64,000 nt of DNA, taken from positions 124,001 to 188,000 of the forward strand of contig NZ_AQQY01000001.1 in assembly GCF_000671395.1 (NCBI RefSeq), given 5' to 3'. The position numbers were made by a program, and so were the translations under genes. Below, piece after piece: positions 1-8,533 of the stretch; positions within the stretch are counted from its first letter, which is position 1; each line of letters starts with the position of its first letter. The DNA is from Actibacterium atlanticum. Lineage in GTDB: Bacteria; Pseudomonadota; Alphaproteobacteria; Rhodobacterales; Rhodobacteraceae. The notes below the pieces were generated by a model that worked only from the letters and a program-made list of their open reading frames with translations, did no database searches and had not been told where the DNA came from.

Positions 1-50
1 GCGCGGAAAGTTTTCGGTTTTAATCAACTCGTCATGGGGGATCTCGATCC

Positions 51-719
51 ATGAACGCAAAGGAATTCGCTATGGTTTACGCCTCTCCTGCCGCTTGTGC
101 GGCGTCATATAACAATGCCGTCCAGATGTGGGCGAAATCTGTCGAAATGCAGATGACGGTTATGAACTCTTGGATTGAACTGGCCCAGAAGTTCAACCCG
201 ATTTTGCCGACGCTTGAGGTGCCCTTGGGCATAGCGACGCCGGCCCCGGCAAATGCACCGACCCCGGTCGCCAAGCCCAAACCCGTTGCCAAGAAGGCAG
301 CCCCCAAACCTGCGGCCAAAAAGCCAGCGGCCAAGAAACCTGCCGCAAAAGCTGCGCCTGCCCCAGAACCTGTGACAGAAGCAAAGGTAGAGGCGCCTGC
401 TAAGCCCGCTCCTGCTGCGAAAAAGCCAGCAGCCAAGAAACCTGCTGCCAAGGCAAAACCCGCCGCCAAGGCTGAGCCCAAGCCCGCTGCCAAGGCCGAA
501 CCAAAACCTGCGGCCAAAGCGGCGCCCAAACCGGCTGCCAAGGCTGCGCCCAAACCAGCAGCCAAGAAGCCCGCTGCGAAAAAAGCGGCCACAAAACAGT
601 CAGCCCCCGCCAAAAGCGCGAGCGACAAGGTGGCCACATCTGAAATCGCGACGGATGATAAACCGGCGAACCGCCGTCGTAAGCAGCCCTCGAAACCGGC
701 ACAGCCGTTCAAGGAATGA
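51..719 (+). CDS. Hypothetical protein with short helical head and Lys/Ala/Pro-rich tail
   Basis: I do not recognise the family with certainty. Residues 1-60 look helical and are rich in Met, Trp and Ala (AVQMWAKSVEMQMTVMNSW), loosely phasin-like. From about residue 65 to 190 the protein is almost entirely Lys, Ala and Pro in PAAKK and PAAKA units, like the basic tails of bacterial histone-H1-like proteins, and it ends in a basic RRRK stretch. The ATG follows a GGGGGAT stretch that can serve as ribosome binding site. Its stop overlaps the start of the next gene (ATGA), so the two are probably translated together. Granule binding or nucleic-acid binding by the tail is inference from composition only. 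Confidence 0.7.
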   Translation: MNAKEFAMVYASPAACAASYNNAVQMWAKSVEMQMTVMNSWIELAQKFNPILPTLEVPLGIATPAPANAPTPVAKPKPVAKKAAPKPAAKKPAAKKPAAKAAPAPEPVTEAKVEAPAKPAPAAKKPAAKKPAAKAKPAAKAEPKPAAKAEPKPAAKAAPKPAAKAAPKPAAKKPAAKKAATKQSAPAKSASDKVATSEIATDDKPANRRRKQPSKPAQPFKE

Positions 720-1420
720 TAGGGAACTCACAACAAACACCTCCCAGCTCGAGCGACATGTTGGGAGCTGGGCTGGAGGTGTGGCATCTGGTTGTTGAAT
801 CGCAGATGGTCGTCGCCATGCGCCTTTTGGGCATGGCGGGGATCTGGGCGGTCAAGCCGGATGAAAATGTTCGTATGGTTGGTGAAAAGGTTTCCGGGTT
901 CAGGGATGCGGCTTTGGCGATGCAAAGCTCTGTTTGGCGTGGCGAGCGCCCCGATCAAATCATGGTGGCCGGGATACGCCCGATCCGCGCGCGCACCTAT
1001 TCTAATTCACGTCGTCTGTCGCGCGATGGAAGCCGCGATTTCAGTTCGTTTCTGCCCGCAAAGGTGATGGAGACGCTGCCCACGGTGCCGATGCCGCCCT
1101 ACATGATCCTACTGGTGATCTGGCGCAAAGTGACCGGCGCAGAAGCCGAACCTGCGACGGCGCTGGTGGATGGGCGGCGTTACCCGCTGCTGGCGGGGCC
1201 TGATCCGTTGGCGATACTGCCTGCTCCGGCCCCTCAAGCGCGTCCTGAAGTGATTGAGTCCACAGCGAAAGAGGTGCAGTTGATCGCCCCTCAGGCAGAT
1301 CCAACCCCTGCGCCCGTGGCCCCTACGCCGGACCCGGCACCCAAGCCACGCCGCAATCCGGGGCTTGGCCTGCGTTTACGCAACCTGTTTCGCCGATCCG
1401 GCGGGACGGACAAGACATAA
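716..1420 (+). CDS. Hypothetical protein upstream of ureC, phasin/'antifreeze'-label type
   Basis: The protein has 234 residues and is translationally coupled to the gene before it by an ATGA overlap. Residues 15-105 contain hydrophobic helices and a basic segment (RGERPDQIMVAGIRPIRART) resembling a small Rhodobacteraceae family that I recall being labelled antifreeze protein in databases; that label has no functional support here. Residues 190-220 are a Pro/Ala linker and the C-terminus is basic (PKPRRNPGLGLRLRNLFRR). No signal peptide is evident. It occupies the place directly before ureC where ureB usually stands, but it has no similarity to a urease subunit. Function unknown. Confidence 0.7.
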   Translation: MIGNSQQTPPSSSDMLGAGLEVWHLVVESQMVVAMRLLGMAGIWAVKPDENVRMVGEKVSGFRDAALAMQSSVWRGERPDQIMVAGIRPIRARTYSNSRRLSRDGSRDFSSFLPAKVMETLPTVPMPPYMILLVIWRKVTGAEAEPATALVDGRRYPLLAGPDPLAILPAPAPQARPEVIESTAKEVQLIAPQADPTPAPVAPTPDPAPKPRRNPGLGLRLRNLFRRSGGTDKT

Positions 1421-1493
1421 CAAAAACGGGCCGGAGAAATGTTTCGGCCTATGACGACCAACACGGAGCGATCCGGAACCAAGAAGGTGAGAC

Positions 1494-3203
1494 ATGCCCG
1501 CTAAAATCTCTCGTGCTGCCTATGCCGATATGTATGGCCCCACAACGGGGGACCGTCTGCGTCTTGCCGACACAGACCTTGTGATCGAGGTGGAAAAAGA
1601 CCTGACCACCTATGGAGAAGAGGTCAAGTTTGGCGGCGGTAAAGTGATCCGCGATGGGATGGGGCAAGCCCAGACCACCCGCGCAGGCGGGGCGGTGGAC
1701 ACCGTCATCACCAACGCGCTGATCCTGGATCACACCGGTATTTACAAGGCCGATGTCGGCCTGAAAGACGGCAAAATCCACAAGATCGGCAAGGCGGGCA
1801 ACCCGGATACTCAGCCCGGTGTCGATATCATCGTCGGCCCCGGCACCGAGGCGATCGCGGGCGAAGGTAAAATCCTGACCGCGGGCGGCTTTGACAGCCA
1901 CATCCACTTTATCTGCCCGCAGCAGGTCGAAGATGCGTTGCATTCGGGCCTGACCACCATGCTGGGCGGCGGCACTGGCCCCGCCCATGGCACGCTGGCC
2001 ACCACCTGTACCCCGGGCCCGTGGCACATTGGCCGGATGCTTCAGGCGCTTGATGGGTTGCCGATGAACTTTGGCCTTGCTGGCAAGGGTAACGCCAGCC
2101 AGCCCGCCGCGCTGATTGAGATGATCAACGCCGGCGCTTGCGCCATGAAGTTGCACGAAGACTGGGGCACCACCCCCGGCGCGATTGATTGCTGCCTGTC
2201 CGTCGCCGATGACATGGACGTGCAGGTGATGATCCACACCGATACGCTCAATGAGAGCGGCTTTGTGGAAAACACCGTGGCCTCGATGAAAGGCCGCACC
2301 ATTCACGCTTTCCACACCGAAGGCGCGGGCGGCGGCCATGCCCCCGATATCATCAAGGTTGTTGGCGAACAGCATGTGTTGCCCAGCTCGACCAACCCGA
2401 CGCGGCCCTACACGGTGAACACTTTGGAAGAGCATCTGGATATGCTCATGGTCTGTCACCATCTGGACAAATCCATCCCCGAAGACGTCGCCTTTGCCGA
2501 AAGTCGCATCCGCAAGGAAACCATCGCCGCCGAAGACATCCTGCATGACATGGGCGCGTTTTCGATCATCGCATCCGACAGTCAGGCCATGGGCCGCGTC
2601 GGAGAGGTCATCATCCGCACATGGCAGACCGCACATAAGATGAAGGTCCAGCGCGGGCGTCTTTCAGAAGAGACTGGCGAAAACGACAACGTGCGCGTTA
2701 AGCGCTACGTGGCGAAATACACCATTAACCCGGCGATTGCGCATGGGATCAGCGCGCATATTGGCTCCATTGAGGAAGGCAAACGCGCCGACCTGTCGCT
2801 GTGGTCGCCGTCGTTCTTTGGGGTGAAGCCCGAGATGGTTCTGCTGGGCGGCACGATTGCCGTGGCGCAGATGGGCGATCCGAACGCCTCGATCCCGACA
2901 CCGCAGCCGGTCTACACCCGCCCGATGTTCGGCGCGCTGGGCCGCGCGGTGGAACGCTCTGCCGTCAGCTTTGTGTCAGCTGCGGCGCAGGCAGGCGGCA
3001 TCGGCGGGCAGCTTGGGCTGGCTAAGGACACGCTGGCGGTGGAAAACACCCGCAACATCGGCAAGTCCGACATGGTGATGAACGCCGCCACGCCCGACAT
3101 TGAGGTAAACCCCGAGACCTATGAGGTGCGCGCCAATGGCGAGTTGCTGACCTGCGAACCAGCGACGGAATTGCCGATGGCACAGCGGTATTTCATGTTC
3201 TGA
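1494..3203 (+). CDS. ureC: Urease subunit alpha
   Basis: This is the catalytic subunit of the nickel urease that hydrolyses urea to ammonia and carbamate in the cytoplasm. All active-site residues are present with an offset of two from Klebsiella numbering: nickel ligands His136, His138, His248, His274 and Asp362, carbamylated Lys219 (AMKLHEDWG), and the flap Cys321-His322 (MVCHHL). Length 569 is normal for the alpha subunit. The ATG is preceded by AAGAAGGTGAG. The gene is intact, but the expected ureB is not directly upstream, so the beta and gamma subunits must lie outside the window or elsewhere. A LysE gene follows 18 bp downstream. Confidence 0.98.
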   Translation: MPAKISRAAYADMYGPTTGDRLRLADTDLVIEVEKDLTTYGEEVKFGGGKVIRDGMGQAQTTRAGGAVDTVITNALILDHTGIYKADVGLKDGKIHKIGKAGNPDTQPGVDIIVGPGTEAIAGEGKILTAGGFDSHIHFICPQQVEDALHSGLTTMLGGGTGPAHGTLATTCTPGPWHIGRMLQALDGLPMNFGLAGKGNASQPAALIEMINAGACAMKLHEDWGTTPGAIDCCLSVADDMDVQVMIHTDTLNESGFVENTVASMKGRTIHAFHTEGAGGGHAPDIIKVVGEQHVLPSSTNPTRPYTVNTLEEHLDMLMVCHHLDKSIPEDVAFAESRIRKETIAAEDILHDMGAFSIIASDSQAMGRVGEVIIRTWQTAHKMKVQRGRLSEETGENDNVRVKRYVAKYTINPAIAHGISAHIGSIEEGKRADLSLWSPSFFGVKPEMVLLGGTIAVAQMGDPNASIPTPQPVYTRPMFGALGRAVERSAVSFVSAAAQAGGIGGQLGLAKDTLAVENTRNIGKSDMVMNAATPDIEVNPETYEVRANGELLTCEPATELPMAQRYFMF

Positions 3204-3221
3204 TCCGGGGTCGGATGCACC

Positions 3222-3860
3222 ATGTTCGACTATTCGCTTTTGCACTGGACCACGTTTCTGACGGCGGCGGTTCTGTTGAACCTGTCGCCCGGTCCTGACA
3301 TCGCCTTTATCCTTGGGCAGACCGTGCGGGGTGGTCGACGGGCCGGGGCCAGTGCAATGGTCGGGGTCTGGAGCGGCGCCTTGGTGCATGTTCTGTTTGC
3401 CGCGCTGGGCTTATCGGCGATCCTTGCGTCCTCTGCGCTGGCTTTTGCCGTGGTGAAATGTGCCGGGGCGGGGTATTTGATCTATCTGGGTCTCAAAGCC
3501 TTGCGGTCTTCGGGCGGGGCCTTGCTCCCAGATGTGCCCACCAAAGCCCCGCAGCGCGCCGTTCAGGTCTGGCGTCAGGGCGTGCTGGTTTCTTTGCTTA
3601 ACCCCAAGGTTGCGATCTTCTTTCTGGCCTTCTTGCCGCAGTTCATAGAGCCGGGCGCAGGCCCGACATGGGCGCAGCTGATGTTGCACGGCAGCCTGAT
3701 CATTGCCGTTGCGGCCTGTATTGAACCGCCGCTGGTCTTGCTGGGGGATCATCTGACCCGCGGCCTGCGCCGCAGCCCAAAACTGGGCCTGTGGCTGGAT
3801 CGGGTTCTGGGAACGCTGTTTATCACGCTGGGGGTCAAACTGGCCCTGACCCACAGATAA
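3222..3860 (+). CDS. LysE/RhtB-family amino-acid exporter
   Basis: This 212-residue membrane protein has the LysE-family opening, with the NLSPGPDIAFILGQTVRGGRRAG segment at about residues 20-42 and five to six hydrophobic helices. The family exports amino acids or their derivatives across the inner membrane; the substrate cannot be read from the sequence. It starts 18 bp after ureC on the same strand and is probably cotranscribed with it. Export of a nitrogen metabolite linked to urea use is possible but is inference. Confidence 0.88.
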   Translation: MFDYSLLHWTTFLTAAVLLNLSPGPDIAFILGQTVRGGRRAGASAMVGVWSGALVHVLFAALGLSAILASSALAFAVVKCAGAGYLIYLGLKALRSSGGALLPDVPTKAPQRAVQVWRQGVLVSLLNPKVAIFFLAFLPQFIEPGAGPTWAQLMLHGSLIIAVAACIEPPLVLLGDHLTRGLRRSPKLGLWLDRVLGTLFITLGVKLALTHR

Positions 3861-3874
3861 CCCGCCAGTGCGGA

Positions 3875-4429
3875 TCAGAACATCGGCCCGTATTTCCAGT
3901 TGTCTGCGTCGGGGGTGACCTCATCCAGATCGTAATCCGCACCTTGCAGGCGCTGGGCGATCTCTAGCCCCTGATCGGCGGCTTCATCGACAAACTGGCG
4001 ACCCAGCTCTTCGTCCTGCGACGTACCATGGCCGCGCATCAGGTTCAGGCCGTGGTTGAACTTGCCTACCGGATCGCCCGCTTCGGCGGCGCGGCGGTCC
4101 CATTCGGCCGAGGCATCAGGGTCATATTCCCCGCCCAGCCCGTTGTTGTTCAACTGGCTGAGCCATGTCATAGATTTGGTGAACCCGGCGTCGGCGCACA
4201 TTTTCATCAGCTTGCGGCCCAGAACGTGATCGTCGTTCTTGGTGACGTTGACCGCCATCGAGCAGGTCACAGAGTCGATCATCCCCATTTCCATCCGACG
4301 GATCAGCATCTCGCGACCGGTGTCTTCGGGATTCAACACGCCAAGGTCGTCCTCGACCTTGGTGGGTGGCTCGGCAAAAGCCGCACCCGCGATAAAAAGG
4401 ATCGCCCCCGTCAGTGCAAATTTGTTCAT
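3875..4429 (-). CDS. Sel1-repeat periplasmic protein
   Basis: I chose the ATG at 4429 because GGAGG stands 8 bp upstream and it opens a clear signal peptide (MNKFALTGAILFIAGAAFA, cut after AFA). The mature part is about 165 residues and contains Sel1/TPR-like helices, for example AAEAGDPVGKFNHGLNLMRGH at about residues 115-135. Sel1 repeats mediate protein-protein contact. It runs against the urease direction and converges with the LysE gene, so it is an inserted independent unit. A longer in-frame opening to 4627 exists but would hide the signal peptide. Confidence 0.8.
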   Translation of the reverse strand: MNKFALTGAILFIAGAAFAEPPTKVEDDLGVLNPEDTGREMLIRRMEMGMIDSVTCSMAVNVTKNDDHVLGRKLMKMCADAGFTKSMTWLSQLNNNGLGGEYDPDASAEWDRRAAEAGDPVGKFNHGLNLMRGHGTSQDEELGRQFVDEAADQGLEIAQRLQGADYDLDEVTPDADNWKYGPMF

Positions 4430-4608
4430 GTCTATGTCCTCCGCGCGAAAGTGTAACATGGGGCCGCAGAACCGGGCTTGCGACTTTAGTCGCGTGGCGC
4501 GTTTCGTCGGGCGCAATGCTGCTATGCAGCATTTCGGGGTACACATTGGCATGCAAAACGCCATGTTAGCGCCATGGGAGGAAACCAAACACTCTGTAGG
4601 GTTTCCAA

Positions 4609-4845
4609 ATGGCACACACACAAACATCTGACGCGTATGAACCGTCTGACGTCCTGCTGGACCAGCTGATGGTCGAGATGGGACTGGGGTTTAACGCATA
4701 TCTGGAACGCCGTGCGGCAATGCAGCAGCTGAAGCAATTGCAGCAGCTAAGCGACACCGAACTGGCCAAACGCGGGCTGCGCCGAGACACGATCCTTGAT
4801 CACGTTGTCCAGCATCTGGGTGCAGGCACCAGCGCCGCGGCATGA
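4609..4845 (+). CDS. Small DUF1127-like protein
   Basis: The protein has 78 residues, and residues 41-68 (LKQLQQLSDTELAKRGLRRD and following) match the C-terminal pattern of DUF1127/YjiS-like proteins, in which a short Arg-rich helix follows LSDxELxxxGI. The family includes CcaF1 of Rhodobacter sphaeroides, an RNA-binding protein in small-RNA maturation. It is a paralogue of the next gene, and the two share a GTTTCC-xx-ATGGCAC leader. The ribosome site (TAGGG) is weak. The Sel1 gene is divergent from it. Role inferred from family only. Confidence 0.75.
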   Translation: MAHTQTSDAYEPSDVLLDQLMVEMGLGFNAYLERRAAMQQLKQLQQLSDTELAKRGLRRDTILDHVVQHLGAGTSAAA

Positions 4846-4905
4846 TCTCATCCTCCAATACTGCATCGCGGCTATGCGCAGACGGCATTGGAATTCGCAC
4901 TTCTT

Positions 4906-4931
4906 CCTCCCTACACTTATCCACAGGGAGG
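4906..4931 (+). other. Inverted repeat in leader of the second DUF1127 gene
   Basis: CCTCCCT (4906-4912) and AGGGAGG (4925-4931) form a perfect 7-bp inverted repeat with a 12-base loop, 29 bp before the start codon. The loop runs into TTATCCACA (4917-4925), an exact DnaA-box sequence, although a single 9-mer match is expected about every other window by chance. It may be an RNA hairpin or a protein site. No experiment is implied. Confidence 0.35.
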
Positions 4932-4959
4932 GAACGACCTAATTTAAAGGAGTTTCCTA

Positions 4960-5178
4960 ATGGCACTCACTGTAACACAACCCAGCCTGAATATTCTGTC
5001 GGCCCTGGCCGCACCCATCGTGTGGTTTGGCAAACTGGCCGTAGCCGTTGCTGAAAACAACCGATACGCACGTCAAATGCAGTATTTGAGCGGCCTGTCG
5101 GATAAAGAACTGGAAGCTCGCGGCATCAAGCGCGAAGACATCGCGCATCACGTCTTCAAAGAGCTGTACTATATCTAA
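4960..5178 (+). CDS. Small DUF1127 protein
   Basis: This 72-residue protein has a hydrophobic N-terminal segment (ILSALAAPIVWFGKLAVAVAE) followed by the DUF1127 signature YLSGLSDKELEARGIKREDI at residues 42-61. The start has a strong AAAGGAG site. It is the second of two tandem DUF1127 paralogues. Homologues in Rhodobacteraceae are stress-induced, and one is an RNA-binding protein; whether that holds here is inference. A hairpin with a 9-bp stem follows its stop. Confidence 0.85.
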   Translation: MALTVTQPSLNILSALAAPIVWFGKLAVAVAENNRYARQMQYLSGLSDKELEARGIKREDIAHHVFKELYYI

Positions 5179-5184
5179 GCACTC

Positions 5185-5212
5185 CGGCACATCGCGTCCC
5201 TGTGATGTGCCG
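5185..5212 (+). terminator. Hairpin after second DUF1127 gene
   Basis: CGGCACATC (5185-5193) pairs perfectly with GATGTGCCG (5204-5212) around a 10-base loop containing GUCCCUG. There is no T-run after it, so it may be a Rho-assisted end or a stabilising 3-prime structure rather than a classic intrinsic terminator. It lies 7 bp after the stop codon. Confidence 0.45.
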
Positions 5213-5273
5213 AATTGCCTTCCGCCCGGGGCCAAGTCTGGTTAATCTGCCGTGACCTGATCCCGGGGGACAC

Positions 5274-5747
5274 ATGACGAACGAAGCGGCATCCGCACAT
5301 GAAGTATTGCGGCACTGTCACCAGCCCGTCGCCGATACGGTGACGCTGGACTATGAGGCGCGATTTTTGCGCCGCAAACGCCTGATCACGGATGGCGGCA
5401 TGGCCGTTTTGGTGGATCTGGCGGAAACCACAAGCCTTGACCATATGGATGCACTGGTGCTGAACGACGGGCGACTGATCGGTGTGCGCGCGGGGGCCGA
5501 ACCGTTGCTGGCTGTCAGCGGGGATAACCTGACCCGTCTGGCTTGGCATATCGGCAACCGCCACACCCCCTGTCAGATCGAAGAGGACCATCTGCTGATC
5601 CGCGCGGATCACGTCTTGGCCGATATGCTGACCAAGCTTGGGGCAACTGTTGAAACGCGACAGGCGCCTTTTACGCCCGAAGGTGGGGCCTATGGTCACG
5701 GGCGCACGATGGGGCATGATCATGGGCACAGTCACTCCCATGGATGA
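5274..5747 (+). CDS. ureE: Urease accessory protein UreE
   Basis: UreE is the nickel chaperone that delivers Ni(II) to the UreD-UreF-UreG-apourease complex in the cytoplasm. The N-terminal peptide-binding domain (about 1-75) and the metal-binding domain with GNRHTPCQ at about residues 98-105 are both visible. The C-terminus is a His-rich tail (GHDHGHSHSHG) typical of nickel-storing UreE. The ureF start lies inside its last codons. A run of four non-urease genes separates it from ureC. Confidence 0.95.
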   Translation: MTNEAASAHEVLRHCHQPVADTVTLDYEARFLRRKRLITDGGMAVLVDLAETTSLDHMDALVLNDGRLIGVRAGAEPLLAVSGDNLTRLAWHIGNRHTPCQIEEDHLLIRADHVLADMLTKLGATVETRQAPFTPEGGAYGHGRTMGHDHGHSHSHG

Positions 5748-6378
5748 ATGTGGGCTGAACACTGACCTGTTGACCCTGATGCAATGGATGTCGCCCGCCT
5801 TCCCGGTGGGGGGCTATGCCTATAGCCACGGCTTGGAACAAGCGATCGACGATGGTGCCATTACAGATGCCGATACGCTTTTTGACTGGCTGGTTACCGT
5901 GTTGGAACACGGGACAGGCATGGTCGATGCGACCCTGTTGTGTCTGGCCCTGAAGGGCGAGGACATGGCGGACACGGCCCGCGCGCTTGCGTCCAGCAAA
6001 GAACGCTATCAAGAGGCTGAGGCGCAGGGTCAGGCCTTTACCAGCGCGGTAAACGGCATCTATGGCGAGCAGACTCCGCCTGCGCCCTTGCCTGTGGCCG
6101 TTGGCATTGCAGCGCGGCGTTTGGATTTGATCGCCCCTCAGGTGGCGGCGCATTATCTGCACGCGTTTGCGTCGAATCTGGTGTCTGCGGCGGTGCGGTT
6201 TGTGCCCTTGGGGCAGACCGATGGTCAGCGGGTGCTGAAACGTCTGCACGGCGTGATCGAAGGGGTCGCTGCGCGCGCGTCACAGGCCACGTTGGATGAT
6301 CTGGGCAGTGCCGCGCTGGGCAGTGATATGGCGTCGATGCGTCACGAAACCATGGAAGTCAGGATATTCAAGACATGA
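5740..6378 (+). CDS. ureF: Urease accessory protein UreF
   Basis: UreF works with UreD and UreG in GTP-dependent assembly of the urease nickel centre. The family opening LLTLMQWMSPAFPVGGYAYSHGLE is at residues 8-31 of the chosen product of 212 residues. I chose ATG 5740, which overlaps the end of ureE; ATG 5722 is equally possible and would add six residues. Neither has a strong ribosome site, as expected for coupled translation. Its stop overlaps the next start (ATGA). Confidence 0.93.
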   Translation: MDECGLNTDLLTLMQWMSPAFPVGGYAYSHGLEQAIDDGAITDADTLFDWLVTVLEHGTGMVDATLLCLALKGEDMADTARALASSKERYQEAEAQGQAFTSAVNGIYGEQTPPAPLPVAVGIAARRLDLIAPQVAAHYLHAFASNLVSAAVRFVPLGQTDGQRVLKRLHGVIEGVAARASQATLDDLGSAALGSDMASMRHETMEVRIFKT

Positions 6379-6755
6379 GCAGCACCGAAAAAGGCCGCGC
6401 CCTTTCCGAGGAGCTTAACCCCGGAATGGAAGCCGCGCTTGAGGCGCGCTATGGGCATTTGTTGCCCGGAATGGCCGAAGGGATCGTGGACTTCGCCTAT
6501 GGGCGCCAATATGCCCGCCCGGGTCTGCCTTTGCGGGATCGCTATGTCGCAACTATTGCAAGCCTGACGGCGCTTGGGGGGCAAACCGCGCCTCAGTTGA
6601 AGGTCAATATCGCCGGGGCCCGCAAGGCGGGGCTAACCCAGGAAGAAATTGCAGAAGTGATCTGGCAAATGGCGCTCTATGGTGGGTTTCCAAGTGCAAT
6701 CAATGGCTTGAACACTGCCCTAGAGGTGTTCGCAGAAGAGGAAAGTCAGGAATGA
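6375..6755 (+). CDS. Carboxymuconolactone decarboxylase-like protein inside the urease operon
   Basis: The 126-residue product fits the small carboxymuconolactone decarboxylase/AhpD-like fold, with [22 protein letters not shown] at about residues 53-74 and [23 protein letters not shown] at 88-110. The CxxC pair of AhpD peroxidoreductases is absent, so thiol peroxidase activity is unlikely. Four-base overlaps with both ureF and ureG place it inside one tightly coupled translational unit. That position suggests a link to urease assembly or nitrogen metabolism, but no such role is established as far as I know. Confidence 0.88.
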   Translation: MSSTEKGRALSEELNPGMEAALEARYGHLLPGMAEGIVDFAYGRQYARPGLPLRDRYVATIASLTALGGQTAPQLKVNIAGARKAGLTQEEIAEVIWQMALYGGFPSAINGLNTALEVFAEEESQE

Positions 6756-7363
6756 GCAGCCCGAACGGACCTTTGCGCATCGGCATCGGCGGCCCTGTTG
6801 GCGCGGGGAAAACCACGCTGACAGAACAGCTGTGCCGGGCCTTGGCCCAGAAGTATTCCATCGCCGTCATCACCAACGATATCTACACGTCCGAGGACGC
6901 CGAATACCTGATGCGGGCACAGGCCCTGCCGTTGGAACGCATCAAGGGTGTCGAAACCGGAGGGTGCCCGCATACGGCGATCCGCGAAGACGCCAGCATC
7001 AATCTGGCCGAGGTCGCCGCTTTTCGCGAACGTATCCCCGATCTGGATGTGATCCTGATTGAATCGGGCGGTGACAATCTGGCCGCGACCTTCAGTCCGG
7101 AACTGGCTGATATGACACTCTATGTGATTGATACTGCCGCCGGTCAGGACATTCCGCGCAAAAAAGGGCCGGGGGTGACCCGGTCAGATTTGTTGATCAT
7201 CAACAAGACCGATCTTGCGCCTTACGTGGGCGTCGACCCGGACCTTCTGGAAAGCGATGCCAAGACTGCCCGCGGCGCGCGGCCTTTTGTGATGGCGGCG
7301 CTGAAAGCGGGCAAAGGGGTGGATCAGATCGTGGCCTTCATCGAGGAAGAAGGCGGGCTCTAG
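6752..7363 (+). CDS. ureG: Urease accessory GTPase UreG
   Basis: UreG is the SIMIBI GTPase that powers nickel insertion into urease. The P-loop GPVGAGKT spans residues 14-21, the nickel-binding Cys72-Pro73-His74 motif lies in [11 protein letters not shown], and the guanine-specificity motif NKTD is in LLIINKTDL. Length 203 is normal. It starts in the stop of the CMD-like gene and converges with the next gene, both stops falling within the same CTAG. Confidence 0.97.
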   Translation: MSSPNGPLRIGIGGPVGAGKTTLTEQLCRALAQKYSIAVITNDIYTSEDAEYLMRAQALPLERIKGVETGGCPHTAIREDASINLAEVAAFRERIPDLDVILIESGGDNLAATFSPELADMTLYVIDTAAGQDIPRKKGPGVTRSDLLIINKTDLAPYVGVDPDLLESDAKTARGARPFVMAALKAGKGVDQIVAFIEEEGGL

Positions 7364-8310
7364 GACTCGTCGCTCAGCGCCTCTTCCAACCACGCGGGCA
7401 GGGGGCCAGCCTCGGCCAGAGTTTCAGCCGACTGACGCATTTTCTTGCGGAACAACGGTGCCCGCAGGCGCGAGCTGACATTGTGACACAGCAGCGCGTT
7501 CAGATAGGGGCGTTCGCGTTTTTCAAGCCCGTTTGCCATGCGGCGCAGATAAGGCTTATAGCGACGGCGGGTGCGGAACAGCCGGTGAAAGACATCCTCG
7601 GTTAGGGTGTCTTCGCAGGCGGCGTCGATCAGTTCGGGCAGAACCCCCATTTTGTTCAGATCGGTTTCCAGATCAGATTCAAACCAGCGGCAGCGCAGTT
7701 TGGTCACGTTGGGGCGGGTGAACAGCGCGGCATGCACTGCGTCCATCTGCATATAGGGGTCATACAGGATAAAGGCGTGGTGGGCGGCCTCGAGCATGTC
7801 GGGCGCATAGCCATAGCGCGAGGTAAAGTCGATCCGGCGGTGCTGGGTAAACCGTTCATCCCATTCCGTGACGCGCGGGTCCAGCGTGGCCTGCGGCGCA
7901 ATAGAAATCACTGTGGCCCCGGGGGCCGAAACCGAAAAGGCACAGGCGGCATAGCCACACATACCGGCGCCGTAAAACACGACGCGGTCGAAGTCTTCGA
8001 AAAAGCCGTCATCTACCAGCCGGTCGAAAAAGGCGTAAACGGCGGGATCGCGAAACCAGGTGTCGCCATTGGTTAGAACGGTCAGCATGGACCAGCCCGC
8101 ATCCTCGGCCAGATCATAGGCCAAGGGCATGGCGTCGGCGTCGTCGGAAAAGCCATCGGTGGTTTCGAAACTGACCAGAAGGGTGGGGGTCTCGTCGATG
8201 AAAATCGCGGCGTGATCGGTGCCCAGGGTTTCAAAATAGCCCCTGTCATCTCCGACTTGGTGAAGCCGCTGAAACCACGGCGCCTGTTTGATATGTTCTT
8301 CGCGTACCAA
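7360..8310 (-). CDS. Unknown protein with alpha/beta-hydrolase-like nucleophile elbow
   Basis: The product has 316 residues and no signal peptide or membrane segment. At about residues 113-122 it has [13 protein letters not shown], which resembles the strand-turn-helix nucleophile elbow of alpha/beta hydrolases but with Cys where Ser is usual (GAGMCGYA). A basic C-terminal stretch ([13 protein letters not shown]) follows near residue 250. I recall relatives in Rhodobacteraceae carrying dubious names such as PAPS reductase; nothing in this sequence supports sulfur reduction. Its 3-prime end overlaps the ureG stop, and its 5-prime end faces the efflux operon across about 280 bp. Confidence 0.75.
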   Translation of the reverse strand: MVREEHIKQAPWFQRLHQVGDDRGYFETLGTDHAAIFIDETPTLLVSFETTDGFSDDADAMPLAYDLAEDAGWSMLTVLTNGDTWFRDPAVYAFFDRLVDDGFFEDFDRVVFYGAGMCGYAACAFSVSAPGATVISIAPQATLDPRVTEWDERFTQHRRIDFTSRYGYAPDMLEAAHHAFILYDPYMQMDAVHAALFTRPNVTKLRCRWFESDLETDLNKMGVLPELIDAACEDTLTEDVFHRLFRTRRRYKPYLRRMANGLEKRERPYLNALLCHNVSSRLRAPLFRKKMRQSAETLAEAGPLPAWLEEALSDES

Positions 8311-8481
8311 CTGTGAACCTGCCTCGTTACCCGGGTTACGTTACGTCACCATGTTCGTCCGGGTGGGTTTTGATTGCCGTCTAGAATGCCGTTCAAATGC
8401 GGCGAAAATTGGCAAGGGCGCAGGTATTTTTGCGTGCGCATCACGCGTTTACGCGGCGGAATGGGGCATAAATGCCCGTGC

Positions 8482-8495
8482 TTGATCCCGATCAA
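8482..8495. promoter_or_regulatory. FNR/FnrL box before the efflux operon
   Basis: TTGAT-CCCG-ATCAA is a perfect FNR half-site pair. It lies 93 bp before the adaptor start and 172 bp before the divergent gene, so either could be controlled. At the -41.5 position no good -10 element appears, so its role as activator or repressor is open. The remaining intergenic DNA (8311-8587) shows only this box and the palindrome at 8534-8549. Confidence 0.7.
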
Positions 8496-8533
8496 GGTAA
8501 AATTGTGCCAACCAGTGTCCAAAAGGTTAAAAC

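Noticed and set aside
1449-2636. Long minus-strand reading frame opposite ureC
   Set aside because: It mirrors a fully conserved ureC with all catalytic residues; the product is His/Gly/Val-rich shadow sequence with no family resemblance.
4917-4925. Replication origin suggested by a DnaA box
   Set aside because: There is only one box, with no cluster, AT-rich unwinding region or origin genes.
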